From: CALOCN01 sp942491735
GTDB lineage: Bacteria; Eisenbacteria; RBG-16-71-46; JABDJR01
Length of the DNA stretch: 64,000 bases
Direction: 5' to 3'
NCBI GenBank assembly: GCA_942491735.1
Contig: CALOCN010000001.1
Location: 1,178,001-1,242,000 of the forward strand
In this document: in pieces, positions 53,445-60,481 of the stretch
Position numbering within the stretch: the stretch's first letter is position 1
Layout of the letters: every line of letters begins with the position of its first letter
The notes under the pieces: generated by a model
Databases searched by the model: none
Told to the model about the DNA's origin: nothing
The model's input: only the letters and a program-made list of their open reading frames with translations
Program-made: the position numbers and the translations under genes

Positions 53445-54316
53445 GTTCCCCCATCCCGGGAATCCCCTTCACCAAGATGGAGGGATGCGGCAACGACTAC
53501 GTGTTCGTGGACGTGGGTCTCACCCCGGACGGTGTTTCCGGGGAAGAGCTCGGCGACCCGGCTGCGCTGTCCCTGCGGGTTTCGGATCGCCACACCGGCA
53601 TCGGAAGCGATGGGCTCATCCTGGTGGATGCGGGGGGTGTAGCCCCGGTGCGCATGCGGATGTGGAACGCCGACGGATCCGAGGGTCGGCTGTGTCTCAA
53701 TGGGCTTCGATGCGTGGCGCGTTTCGCCGGGGAACGGGTCCCCGGTCTCGGGTCGCGTTTCCCCGTGGATACCGCGGCCGGCCACCGGAACGTGGTGCTG
53801 GAAGCGGACGGTGAGGTCACCATCGAGGCCGGCGCGCCCGACTTCCGCGCCGCCTCCGTTGCGGTGCGTGACGGCGGGGATGGGCCCTGGATGGACCGGG
53901 TGCGGATCGAGGGGATCGAGCTTGCCGCGTATGCGGTCAGCGTGGGCAACCCGCATCTGGTCCTCGTCGCCGACGCCCCGACGCGCCTGCGGACGATTCC
54001 CGTGGACGCATTGGCTCCCCTCGCCGTCGATCCCCGTTTCCCCGAGGGGATCAACGTGCACCTCGTGGCGGTGGCCGACGACGGCGTGCAGGTGCTGCAC
54101 TGGGAGCGGGGGAGCGGTCCCACCCGCGCCTGTGGCAGCGGTGCGGTGGCGGTCTACGCGGTGATGCAGCAGCTGGGCGAAGTGGGCGAGGCGGTGCGGG
54201 TGCACATGCCGGGGGGAACGGTGCGGGTGGTCTCGACCCCCGACGGGCTGCGACTCACCGGTCCGGCCAACGTCACCTTTCACGGGTTCTGGAACAACGC
54301 CCCGCGCCGTTCCTGA
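53441..54316 (+). CDS. dapF: Diaminopimelate epimerase
   Basis: Cofactor-free racemase (291 aa) that interconverts LL- and meso-diaminopimelate for lysine and peptidoglycan synthesis. Two catalytic Cys are present: NADGSEGRLCLNGLRC (usually CGNG, here CLNG) and TRACGSGAVA. FTKMEGCGNDYVF and VSVGNPHLV are conserved substrate contacts. The Gly-to-Leu change next to the first Cys is unusual. ATG 53441 overlaps birA by four bases. This is the end of the uvrB-nadC-birA-dapF run. Confidence 0.95.
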   Translation: MSSPIPGIPFTKMEGCGNDYVFVDVGLTPDGVSGEELGDPAALSLRVSDRHTGIGSDGLILVDAGGVAPVRMRMWNADGSEGRLCLNGLRCVARFAGERVPGLGSRFPVDTAAGHRNVVLEADGEVTIEAGAPDFRAASVAVRDGGDGPWMDRVRIEGIELAAYAVSVGNPHLVLVADAPTRLRTIPVDALAPLAVDPRFPEGINVHLVAVADDGVQVLHWERGSGPTRACGSGAVAVYAVMQQLGEVGEAVRVHMPGGTVRVVSTPDGLRLTGPANVTFHGFWNNAPRRS

Positions 54317-54658
54317 CCCCCGCCGCGCTCCGGGGCACGTTTCCCGGTAGCCATGCTCCCCGGGCACGCTGCCCCGGCAGACTACTTCTCCTTCACCGTC
54401 GGGGCCAGTACGACGCTGGATGTCACCCCGGCAACATTCCCCTCAACAATGCATTTCGCAATCAACCCGCCAAATCGGGTATAATTTTGCAACGTCAGGG
54501 ACTCAGGGAACAGCATCAGGCAACCAGCACCACGGGACGCCGGCCCGCGCAAGAAGGCGAGAAACGGTTCTTTCAGGGACTTTCGGGTCCTTTCCGGGAC
54601 TTGTGGAACGCCTTCCGGGATCCAATAGCGTCTGCCGCCCCGTTGGGGGAAATCACCC
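54317..54658 (+). other. Intergenic region with candidate promoter
   Basis: 342 bases without a convincing gene. A short hairpin-rich stretch follows dapF (54350-54380). An AT-rich patch at 54445-54492 holds AATGCATT, a consensus -10 and an ATTTTGCAA half-site. The rest repeats GGGACTTTCGGG/CCGGGACTT-like pieces (54572-54602) of unknown meaning. Confidence 0.5.
54480..54485 (+). promoter_or_regulatory. Consensus -10 box flanked by palindrome half-sites
   Basis: TATAAT at 54480-54485 with no good -35. AATGCATT (54448-54455), the core of the 22-bp palindrome at 18867, lies upstream, and ATTTTGCAA (54483-54491) overlaps the -10. A regulator binding here could control the exported-protein gene at 54659, with a leader of about 165 bases. 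Confidence 0.4.
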
Positions 54659-55153
54659 ATGCGACTCTTCACGACCGCCCTTGCGGCGGCTCTCACTCTT
54701 GGATTCTCCTCGGCCGGCGAGGCGGGGCACCGTTCCGTCGCCGTGCAAAGCGACGACGCGGTCATCGTCAACGGTGACTGGGGCGCCACGCCCGGATTCG
54801 TTCACGACACCACGAGTGGGGTCATCTTGCGGGTCAAGGGACAGCGCGCGCGTCGCCAGGCCCGGATGGCGCTCTGGACGGCCGGGTTGGCCGGCGACCG
54901 GAAAACCGTGCACGGCAAGGAGGGCTTCCCGCCGTTCCGCTACTACGAGAACTGGGGCGGGGATCTCACCGAGGTCTGGACCTATCCCCAGAGCCAGCGG
55001 CGGTACACCTTCCGTGACGGCGCGTTGATCGGGGCGCAGCGCTACACGTCGGTCCAGTTCGCCGACATGCGGCACCATCGCGCGACGTATCGATCCGGCT
55101 ATGCCGGGCTCGACAACCCGCCGACCTCCCGCTTCACCTCCGTCGACCACTAG
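54659..55153 (+). CDS. Exported protein of unknown function
   Basis: 164 residues with a signal peptide (RLFTTALAAALTLGF, cleavage near AGEAG). The mature protein is basic and rich in Arg, Tyr and Trp (GDLTEVWTYPQSQRRYTF), and begins with a beta-strand-like segment (DDAVIVNGDWG). I see no known domain or metal motif. ATG 54659 has a purine-rich GGGGGAAAT upstream. It converges with cvpA, with a hairpin between them. Confidence 0.72.
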   Translation: MRLFTTALAAALTLGFSSAGEAGHRSVAVQSDDAVIVNGDWGATPGFVHDTTSGVILRVKGQRARRQARMALWTAGLAGDRKTVHGKEGFPPFRYYENWGGDLTEVWTYPQSQRRYTFRDGALIGAQRYTSVQFADMRHHRATYRSGYAGLDNPPTSRFTSVDH

Positions 55154-55179
55154 TCCAGCTTGCCGGGGCGCGGCAGGGG

Positions 55180-55202
55180 ACGGTTCGGCCTCGCCGGACC
55201 GT
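55180..55202. terminator. Stem-loop between convergent genes
   Basis: ACGGTTCGGC, loop CTC, GCCGGACCGT: a 10-bp stem with one T-G wobble. It lies between the convergent 54659 gene and cvpA. T-tracts are weak on both sides, so it may be a bidirectional terminator of modest strength or an RNA end protector. Confidence 0.4.
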
Positions 55203-55270
55203 TCCTTCACCGTGCCCGGCAGGGGCGTCCGGCAGACCCCAGACGCAAGGCCCGCTTCAGGTCGCCGCTT

Positions 55271-55801
55271 TCAGATGAGGGGGTCGCCCAGGCCTTCGGG
55301 CAGTCCCTCGATCCGCTCCAGAAGTACCGCCCGCGGTCCTTCCGGCAACAACGGGGCAATGTGGCGACCGGCCTGGGCAAAGAACGGGGCCAAACGCGAG
55401 GTCGCCAGGAGCGGGGTCTGGGCATCGAGAACGAGGGTGAGCCCGACCAGCACGATCAGCCCCACCAGCACGCCCCGCACCAGACCAAACGCGCCGCCCA
55501 ACAGGCGGTTCACGAAACCGAGATGGGCGAACTCGATGAGGCGGGTCAGCAGTTGACCGAGAATCGCGACGACGAGGAGGGTGCCCAGAAACAGGAGCAG
55601 CAGCGCGGTGGCGTACGAAGCGCTCTCGACCTCGATCCATCGCTCCAGATAGAGACCGAACCTCGGGGCGACCAGGAGGGCGACCAGCACGGAGAGCACC
55701 ACCCCGATCAGGGAAAAGAGCTCCTTGACCAGTCCCTTGATGAGACCGGACCCGACCGAGAAGGCAAGGATGAGCAGGATGGCGATATCAAGGACATTCA
55801 T
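55271..55801 (-). CDS. cvpA: CvpA family membrane protein
   Basis: 176 residues with four hydrophobic helices (MNVLDIAILLILAFSVGSG, LFSLIGVVLSVLVALLVA, ALLLLFLGTLLVVAILGQLL, RGVLVGLIVLVGLTLV). The order and the VNRLLGGAFGLVRG loop match the CvpA family, linked in E. coli to colicin V production and envelope stress. ATG 55801 is five bases downstream of the MEMO-family gene's stop, so the two form an operon. Confidence 0.92.
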   Translation of the reverse strand: MNVLDIAILLILAFSVGSGLIKGLVKELFSLIGVVLSVLVALLVAPRFGLYLERWIEVESASYATALLLLFLGTLLVVAILGQLLTRLIEFAHLGFVNRLLGGAFGLVRGVLVGLIVLVGLTLVLDAQTPLLATSRLAPFFAQAGRHIAPLLPEGPRAVLLERIEGLPEGLGDPLI

Positions 55802-55806
55802 GGGGT

Positions 55807-56760
55807 TCAGAATCCGATGGGTGGGGTCTCTTCCTCTTCCCCCTCGCCTCCGACAGGGTAGAGCACGGTGGATTCCTCTTCCTTGGGCAGCACTTCCTTG
55901 GCCCGGGCCTCGAAGGTGACCGCGGTGGGCGGGGCTCCGCGGTAGAACGCGGCCGACAGATACCCCACCACGCTGGCCACGTCGCCCGAGGCTTCGCCGC
56001 TGTCGCAGTACTTGAGCACCCGGGACGCTCCGGCCCCGGAGATGGCCGCTCCCAGCATCACTGCGACCATGGGGTCGCCGCCGCACGCCTCGACCCGTCC
56101 CTCGCGCAGTTCTTCCCACAGCGAGGTCGGGGCGAACGCGCGGACCAGGGCCGCCACCCGTCCGTCCAGCTCGCACGCGACGTCGCGCGGATGGTAGTGC
56201 GACAGGTCCGTGGTAGCCACCAGCATGACCTTCGGGTTGTCCAGGGCACGCGAGAGCACGTTGGCGAGGATCTCCACGTTGGTGCGGGACCGGAAGCCCA
56301 TCAGGACCGGGACGATCTCGGCGTTGGGGAGCACCTTCTGGATGAACGGGACCTGGACCTCCAGGGCATGTTCACGTCGGTGGGCCTCGGGGGCTGCCTG
56401 CATGCCTCCGCCCGCCTCGAGGAAGAGCCGGGCGAGGTCGCGATCGATCGGGACGTCGCCAAGGGGAGTGCGAAAGGCGCCGTCGGGATAGACCGCCACC
56501 CCCTCGAAGCCGACGTAGTGGTCCGGGCCGACCAGGACCACCGTGGTGATATCCCGACCCGCCGCGCAATGGAATGCCTCGGCCGCGACCGCACCCGAAA
56601 GGGCGTAGGCGGCGTGCGGAGCCAAAATGGCACGCAGGGCGCGGTCCGGCTCCGGCGCAGGCTTGGCCTGTCCGAGCAGCCGATCGAGAAGCTCCGACAA
56701 CTCCCCGGAGTCTTTTGGATAGAACGTTCCCGCCACGGCGGGCTCGCGCACGGGACCCAT
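55807..56760 (-). CDS. amrB: MEMO1/AmmeMemoRadiSam system protein B-like
   Basis: 317 residues of the MEMO (LigB-like dioxygenase fold) family. REPAVAGTFYP at the N-terminus, ILAPHAAYALSG (usually PHAGY.YSG), VVLVGPDHYV, REHALEVQVPFIQ and ATTDLSHYH are characteristic, with the His residues of the metal site mostly kept. The usual partners AmmeMemoRadiSam A and the radical SAM member are absent nearby. The C-terminus adds a 25-residue acidic Glu/Pro tail. I chose ATG 56760; TTG 56772 is possible. Confidence 0.88.
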   Translation of the reverse strand: MGPVREPAVAGTFYPKDSGELSELLDRLLGQAKPAPEPDRALRAILAPHAAYALSGAVAAEAFHCAAGRDITTVVLVGPDHYVGFEGVAVYPDGAFRTPLGDVPIDRDLARLFLEAGGGMQAAPEAHRREHALEVQVPFIQKVLPNAEIVPVLMGFRSRTNVEILANVLSRALDNPKVMLVATTDLSHYHPRDVACELDGRVAALVRAFAPTSLWEELREGRVEACGGDPMVAVMLGAAISGAGASRVLKYCDSGEASGDVASVVGYLSAAFYRGAPPTAVTFEARAKEVLPKEEESTVLYPVGGEGEEEETPPIGF

Positions 56761-56868
56761 GGAATCGACCAAACAAATCCTCGCTTGTGCAAACCTGCAA
56801 ACCACGCTATCACTGCATGCTAGGGTAGGCAAGAGCCTTTGGCACAACGAGCTACCGTTGCCGGCGAA

Positions 56869-56897
56869 TTGACAGTCGGCTCGGGCGAAACTATTCT
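56869..56897 (+). promoter_or_regulatory. Strong sigma70-type promoter of the dehydrogenase gene
   Basis: TTGACA (56869-56874), 17 bases, TATTCT (56892-56897). The -35 is a perfect match. Transcription would start near 56904, leaving a leader of about 100 bases with a small hairpin (ACGGTC...GACCGT). Confidence 0.65.
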
Positions 56898-57007
56898 TCA
56901 CCCATCCTTTGACGGTCCTTTTCGAGACCGTGAGACGCAGGAAGCCTCCGTCCCCGCTCCTGTCCCCATCGTTTGACATCCGCCATCCGCTACAAGGAGT
57001 CCGCCAA

Positions 57008-58120
57008 ATGTCGCGACCTGTCTTCGAATACATGTCCATGCGCGACCACGAGCAGGTGGTGTTCTGCTCGGACGAGTCCGTAGGTCTCCGGGCGATCATT
57101 GCCCTGCACAACACGACCCTTGGACCCGGGCTGGGTGGTTGTCGCATGTGGACCTACGCCAGCGAGGAGGACGCGGTGCGGGATGTGCTGCGTCTGTCAC
57201 GCGGCATGACCTTCAAGGCGGCGGTGGCCGGGCTCAACCTGGGGGGCGGCAAGGCCATCATCATCGGGGATCCCAAGAAGCAGAAGAGCGAAGCGCTGTT
57301 CCGTTCCTTCGGCCGGTTCGTGCACAGCCTGGGCGGGCGTTACATCACCGCGGAGGATGTCGGGACCTCGGTGGGGGACATGCGCTGGGTCCGCATGGAA
57401 ACTCCCTACGTGACCGGGATCGCCCGCGCCCTCGGCGGCAGCGGCGACCCCTCTCCCATGACCTCGTGGGGTGCCTATGTGGGCATGAAGGCCTGCACGC
57501 GCTGGGCCTTTGGTACGGATCAGCTCTCGGATCTTCGGGTGGCCATCCAGGGGCTGGGGCACACCGGATACTGGCTGGCCAAGTATCTCCATCAGGATGG
57601 GGTCAAGCTCTACGTCACGGACATCGACGAGGAGCGGGTGCAGGCGGTGGTGGACGAGTTCGGGGCCGAGGCGGTGGCCACCGATTCCATCTACGATGTG
57701 GACGCTGAGATCTTCGCCCCCTGTGCCCTGGGTGCGGTGGTCAACGACGACACCCTGTCCCGGTTCAAGTTCAAGATCATCGCCGGAACCGCGAACAACG
57801 TGCTCGAGCAGGAGGAGGTCCACGGGCCCATGCTGCGCGAGCAGGGGATCCTCTACGCGCCGGACTTTGTCATCAACTCGGGCGGGCTCATCAACGTGGC
57901 CAACGAGCTCGAGGGATACGACAGCGAGCGGGCCAAGCTCCAGATCGAGAAGATCGACGACATCCTCACCGAGATTTTCGAGATCACCAAGGCGCACGAC
58001 ATTCCCACCTCGATGGCCGCGAACAAGGTGGCCGAGGCCCGCCTGGAGATGGGCGCCCAGCTCAAGCGCACCTGGGTGGGGCACCAGAAGCTCACCGACC
58101 CGCGCGGCCAACCCGAATAG
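57008..58120 (+). CDS. Leucine/Phe/Val-type amino-acid dehydrogenase
   Basis: 370 residues of the Glu/Leu/Phe/Val dehydrogenase family, closest in length and motifs to leucine dehydrogenase. It deaminates branched-chain amino acids with NAD+. The substrate Lys lies in MTFKAAVAGLNLGGGK (Lys 70), with the catalytic Lys at 82. TAEDVGTSVGDM replaces the usual PDVGT stretch, and the NAD fold has AIQGLGHTGYWLAKYL. I chose ATG 57008 with AAGGAG eight bases upstream. It has its own strong promoter and diverges from the MEMO-family gene. Confidence 0.94.
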   Translation: MSRPVFEYMSMRDHEQVVFCSDESVGLRAIIALHNTTLGPGLGGCRMWTYASEEDAVRDVLRLSRGMTFKAAVAGLNLGGGKAIIIGDPKKQKSEALFRSFGRFVHSLGGRYITAEDVGTSVGDMRWVRMETPYVTGIARALGGSGDPSPMTSWGAYVGMKACTRWAFGTDQLSDLRVAIQGLGHTGYWLAKYLHQDGVKLYVTDIDEERVQAVVDEFGAEAVATDSIYDVDAEIFAPCALGAVVNDDTLSRFKFKIIAGTANNVLEQEEVHGPMLREQGILYAPDFVINSGGLINVANELEGYDSERAKLQIEKIDDILTEIFEITKAHDIPTSMAANKVAEARLEMGAQLKRTWVGHQKLTDPRGQPE

Positions 58121-58214
58121 CGGATTGTCAGGAGATGCGCGGGTCGAGTAGCCGGACCGTATGGCCCCGAATATCCCCGAGTCCCCATCCCCGAATCCCC
58201 TCGAAGAGCCGCCC

Positions 58215-59069
58215 CTAGGAAATCCGCTCGTCGCCGCAATAGACGTTGAACCGCCCGTCGCGCAGGAACCCGACCAGGGTCATGCCCAGCTCCCGGGCCG
58301 TTTCCACGGCCAGGCTGGAGGGGGCGCCCACCGCGGCCAGGATCGGAATCCCGGCCATCAGCGCCTTCTGCACCAGTTCGTAGCTGGCCCGACCGCTGAC
58401 CAGCAGCACGCTGCCTGAGGCGGGGAGCCGTCGATCCAGCAGCAGGGCGCCGAGCACCTTGTCCAGGGCGTTGTGCCGACCCACGTCCTCCCGTACCAGT
58501 TCCACATCCCCCTTCGCGTTGAACAGGGCCGAGGCATGCAGCCCGCCCGTTCGGGCGAAGACCGGTTGCGCTTCGGCCAGCCGTTTGGGGAGTGCGTGGA
58601 GGGCGGCGGCCGGAAAGCGGAGGCCGGTCTCCGGGCGGGGGGGGCAGACCGCCCGCACCATCTCGATGGACGCCTTGCCGCAGATGCCGCAACTGGAGGT
58701 CGTGTAGACGTTGCGGGTGAACCGCGCGGCATCGAAGGGCACGCCGGGGGCCAGGGTGACGTTGATCACGTTCTCCTGGGGTTCCCCCCGCACCCCCCCG
58801 CAGTGCGCCACGGCGGTCACGTCGTCCGGCCCCCGCAGGAGACCCTCGGAGAGCAGGAACCCGACCGCCAACTCCCGGTCGTGGCCCGGAGTCCGCATGG
58901 TGACCGCGATCGCATGCCGGGCTCCGCTCTCGGGGACCTGGATGCGGATCTCCAGGGGTTCCTCGACTGCAATCGCGTCGTCCCGGACCTCGCGGGTGTC
59001 CCGGTCGCGGGCGGTGACCCGCACGGAGCGGGTTTCGGGGGATTCCACGGGGGGACGGCGGTCAGCCAT
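58215..59069 (-). CDS. fdhD: Formate dehydrogenase accessory sulfurtransferase FdhD
   Basis: FdhD (284 aa) passes sulfur from a desulfurase to the molybdenum or tungsten cofactor of formate dehydrogenase. The reactive Cys pair is SSCGICGKASIE (near residue 125), with REDVGRHNALDKVLGA and VSGRASYELVQKALMAGIP later in the chain. Its target formate dehydrogenase is not in the window. ATG 59069 follows the YjbQ-like fusion gene by ten bases, so they share a transcript. Confidence 0.96.
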   Translation of the reverse strand: MADRRPPVESPETRSVRVTARDRDTREVRDDAIAVEEPLEIRIQVPESGARHAIAVTMRTPGHDRELAVGFLLSEGLLRGPDDVTAVAHCGGVRGEPQENVINVTLAPGVPFDAARFTRNVYTTSSCGICGKASIEMVRAVCPPRPETGLRFPAAALHALPKRLAEAQPVFARTGGLHASALFNAKGDVELVREDVGRHNALDKVLGALLLDRRLPASGSVLLVSGRASYELVQKALMAGIPILAAVGAPSSLAVETARELGMTLVGFLRDGRFNVYCGDERIS

Positions 59070-59079
59070 GCCGTGCGCC

Positions 59080-60153
59080 CTAGTTGAATCGGACGAAGGT
59101 GACTTCCAGGCGCCGGGTCCGGCGGTCCGAGGCGCGGTCCCACTGGACGAGAATGGGGCTCTGGTAGGTCCCCTGGACGATCTCGCCCTTCCCGGAGGTG
59201 GTCCGGTCCGATACCAGCAGGCTCACCCCGCGCTTCATGCGCAGGAACCGCGCGGCGGGGACGGCGAGGAACTTGTCGACCAGGCGCTCGAAAGCGGAGT
59301 CGTTCATGTTCATGGCGTCGATGAACCCGTTGACCAGCCGAACCAGGTCGTACTTCGCGTAGTTGAGCGTCTTGCCCGGAATAGCCATGGGGTCGAGCAG
59401 GAGATTGCGCCCCTTCTCGGCCACGAACCGCAGCGGGTTCTGGAGCACCTCGGCCAGGTCGTGCCGCATGAGGAGGGTCTCGTACTCGTTGACCGTCAGT
59501 CCGGCGTGGGATTCCTCACCGTGCAGGGTGACGTCGATCCGCCCCTTCACGATGCCGCAACGCCGAATGACGTCGTCGAGGAGTTCGAATACCCCCAGGC
59601 GTGCGTCGCGCAGGTTGACCGAGTCCACCGGGTGTGCCGAGACCGGGATCTCCAGGTTGAGCTTCCCCACTTCTTCCTCGTGGTCGAAGCCGATCACGGT
59701 GGCGCGTCGCGTGCGCACGCTTTCCCGGTACACCCCGTCGAGGTCGATGAAGTAGACGGGGTTGCGGGAGGGTCGGTTGTAGGTCACGCAGTTGTTGAGA
59801 CCGGAGCCGATGAAGGTCAGGTGGGAATCGCCGTTGAGCGGCTCGTTGGCCCGCTGTTCCTCGCTCAGTTCCTCCCGCAGATGCAACTGATCGTGCCGGT
59901 AGTCCGCGTTGGGGGGGAAGAGCTGCTGGAATGCGGTGACGAACGACTCCGCCGAGTCGGGACAGTGTCCCATGCGGGCCATCAGGCTCTGCTCCAGGAA
60001 TCCCGCCGTGGTGTGGTGGGAGCAGAAAAGCGCCCGCTGGTACTGGCCCAGGAGGTCGCCATGTTCGTCGGCGATGCGCCCGCAGACGTCGATGACGTCG
60101 AGGCGGCTCCGGGGCTGGAGGTCAAGGGTGAGTTCGGCGGGTGACACTGACAT
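59080..60153 (-). CDS. YjbQ/UPF0047-like protein fused to an unknown C-terminal domain
   Basis: 357 residues. The N-terminal 170 resemble the YjbQ/UPF0047 fold: ALFCSHHTTAGFLEQSL with a His pair, NADYRHDQLHL, GDSHLTFIGSGLNN and NPVYFIDLDGVYRESVR. YjbQ proteins are about 135-140 residues, so the remaining 180 are an extra domain (VDSVNLRDARLGVFELLDD onward) that I do not recognise. YjbQ has been linked to thiamin phosphate synthase activity in vitro. ATG 60153 lies about 15 bases from the predicted transcription start. It is followed by fdhD. Confidence 0.8.
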   Translation of the reverse strand: MSVSPAELTLDLQPRSRLDVIDVCGRIADEHGDLLGQYQRALFCSHHTTAGFLEQSLMARMGHCPDSAESFVTAFQQLFPPNADYRHDQLHLREELSEEQRANEPLNGDSHLTFIGSGLNNCVTYNRPSRNPVYFIDLDGVYRESVRTRRATVIGFDHEEEVGKLNLEIPVSAHPVDSVNLRDARLGVFELLDDVIRRCGIVKGRIDVTLHGEESHAGLTVNEYETLLMRHDLAEVLQNPLRFVAEKGRNLLLDPMAIPGKTLNYAKYDLVRLVNGFIDAMNMNDSAFERLVDKFLAVPAARFLRMKRGVSLLVSDRTTSGKGEIVQGTYQSPILVQWDRASDRRTRRLEVTFVRFN

Positions 60154-60174
60154 GTGGATTCCCAGGCGCCGTGG

Positions 60175-60204
60175 AGTCTAGAGAGATTCACCGGGGCAAG
60201 TCAA
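60175..60204 (-). promoter_or_regulatory. Sigma70-type promoter of the YjbQ-fusion/fdhD operon
   Basis: On the minus strand TTGACT (60204-60199), 18 bases, TAGACT (60180-60175). Transcription would start near 60168, so the leader before ATG 60153 is only about 15 bases. Confidence 0.55.
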
Positions 60205-60328
60205 CGCCCGCGACGCGCCACGGACGAGAGCCCAGTTCGCCTCGAAACGACGGAAGCTAAAGGGTAGCATTGACTTCTGGGGATGTCCACAAATTGGTCC
60301 GAGGGGAGACTGTCGGCCCGAAGTCCGG

Positions 60329-60480
60329 CGGAACGCGGCTGGAACGCGGCTGGAACCAAGCTGGAACCAAGCCGAACGCGGCTGGAACCCAGTTGGAACC
60401 AAGCTGGAACCCAGTTGGAACCAAAAGCCGAACCAGACTGGAACTCAGCTGGAACCCCGCTGGAACCCAGCCGAACGCGG
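60329..60480 (+). repeat. Tandem array E: 11-bp unit, about 13 degenerate copies
   Basis: A run of GCTGGAACCAA-type units with variants GTTGGAACCAA, GCTGGAACCCA and GCCGAACGCG. It ends right before the stop codon of the methyltransferase/MTHFR gene (TGA at 60484-60482). The rest of the 328-base gap (60154-60328) holds the YjbQ-fusion promoter and nothing else that I can recognise. Confidence 0.88.
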
Positions 60481-60481
60481 G

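Noticed and set aside
54382..54789. Minus-strand gene of 135 codons
   Set aside because: It overlaps the signal-peptide region of the exported protein and the candidate promoter, has no SD and no recognisable domain.
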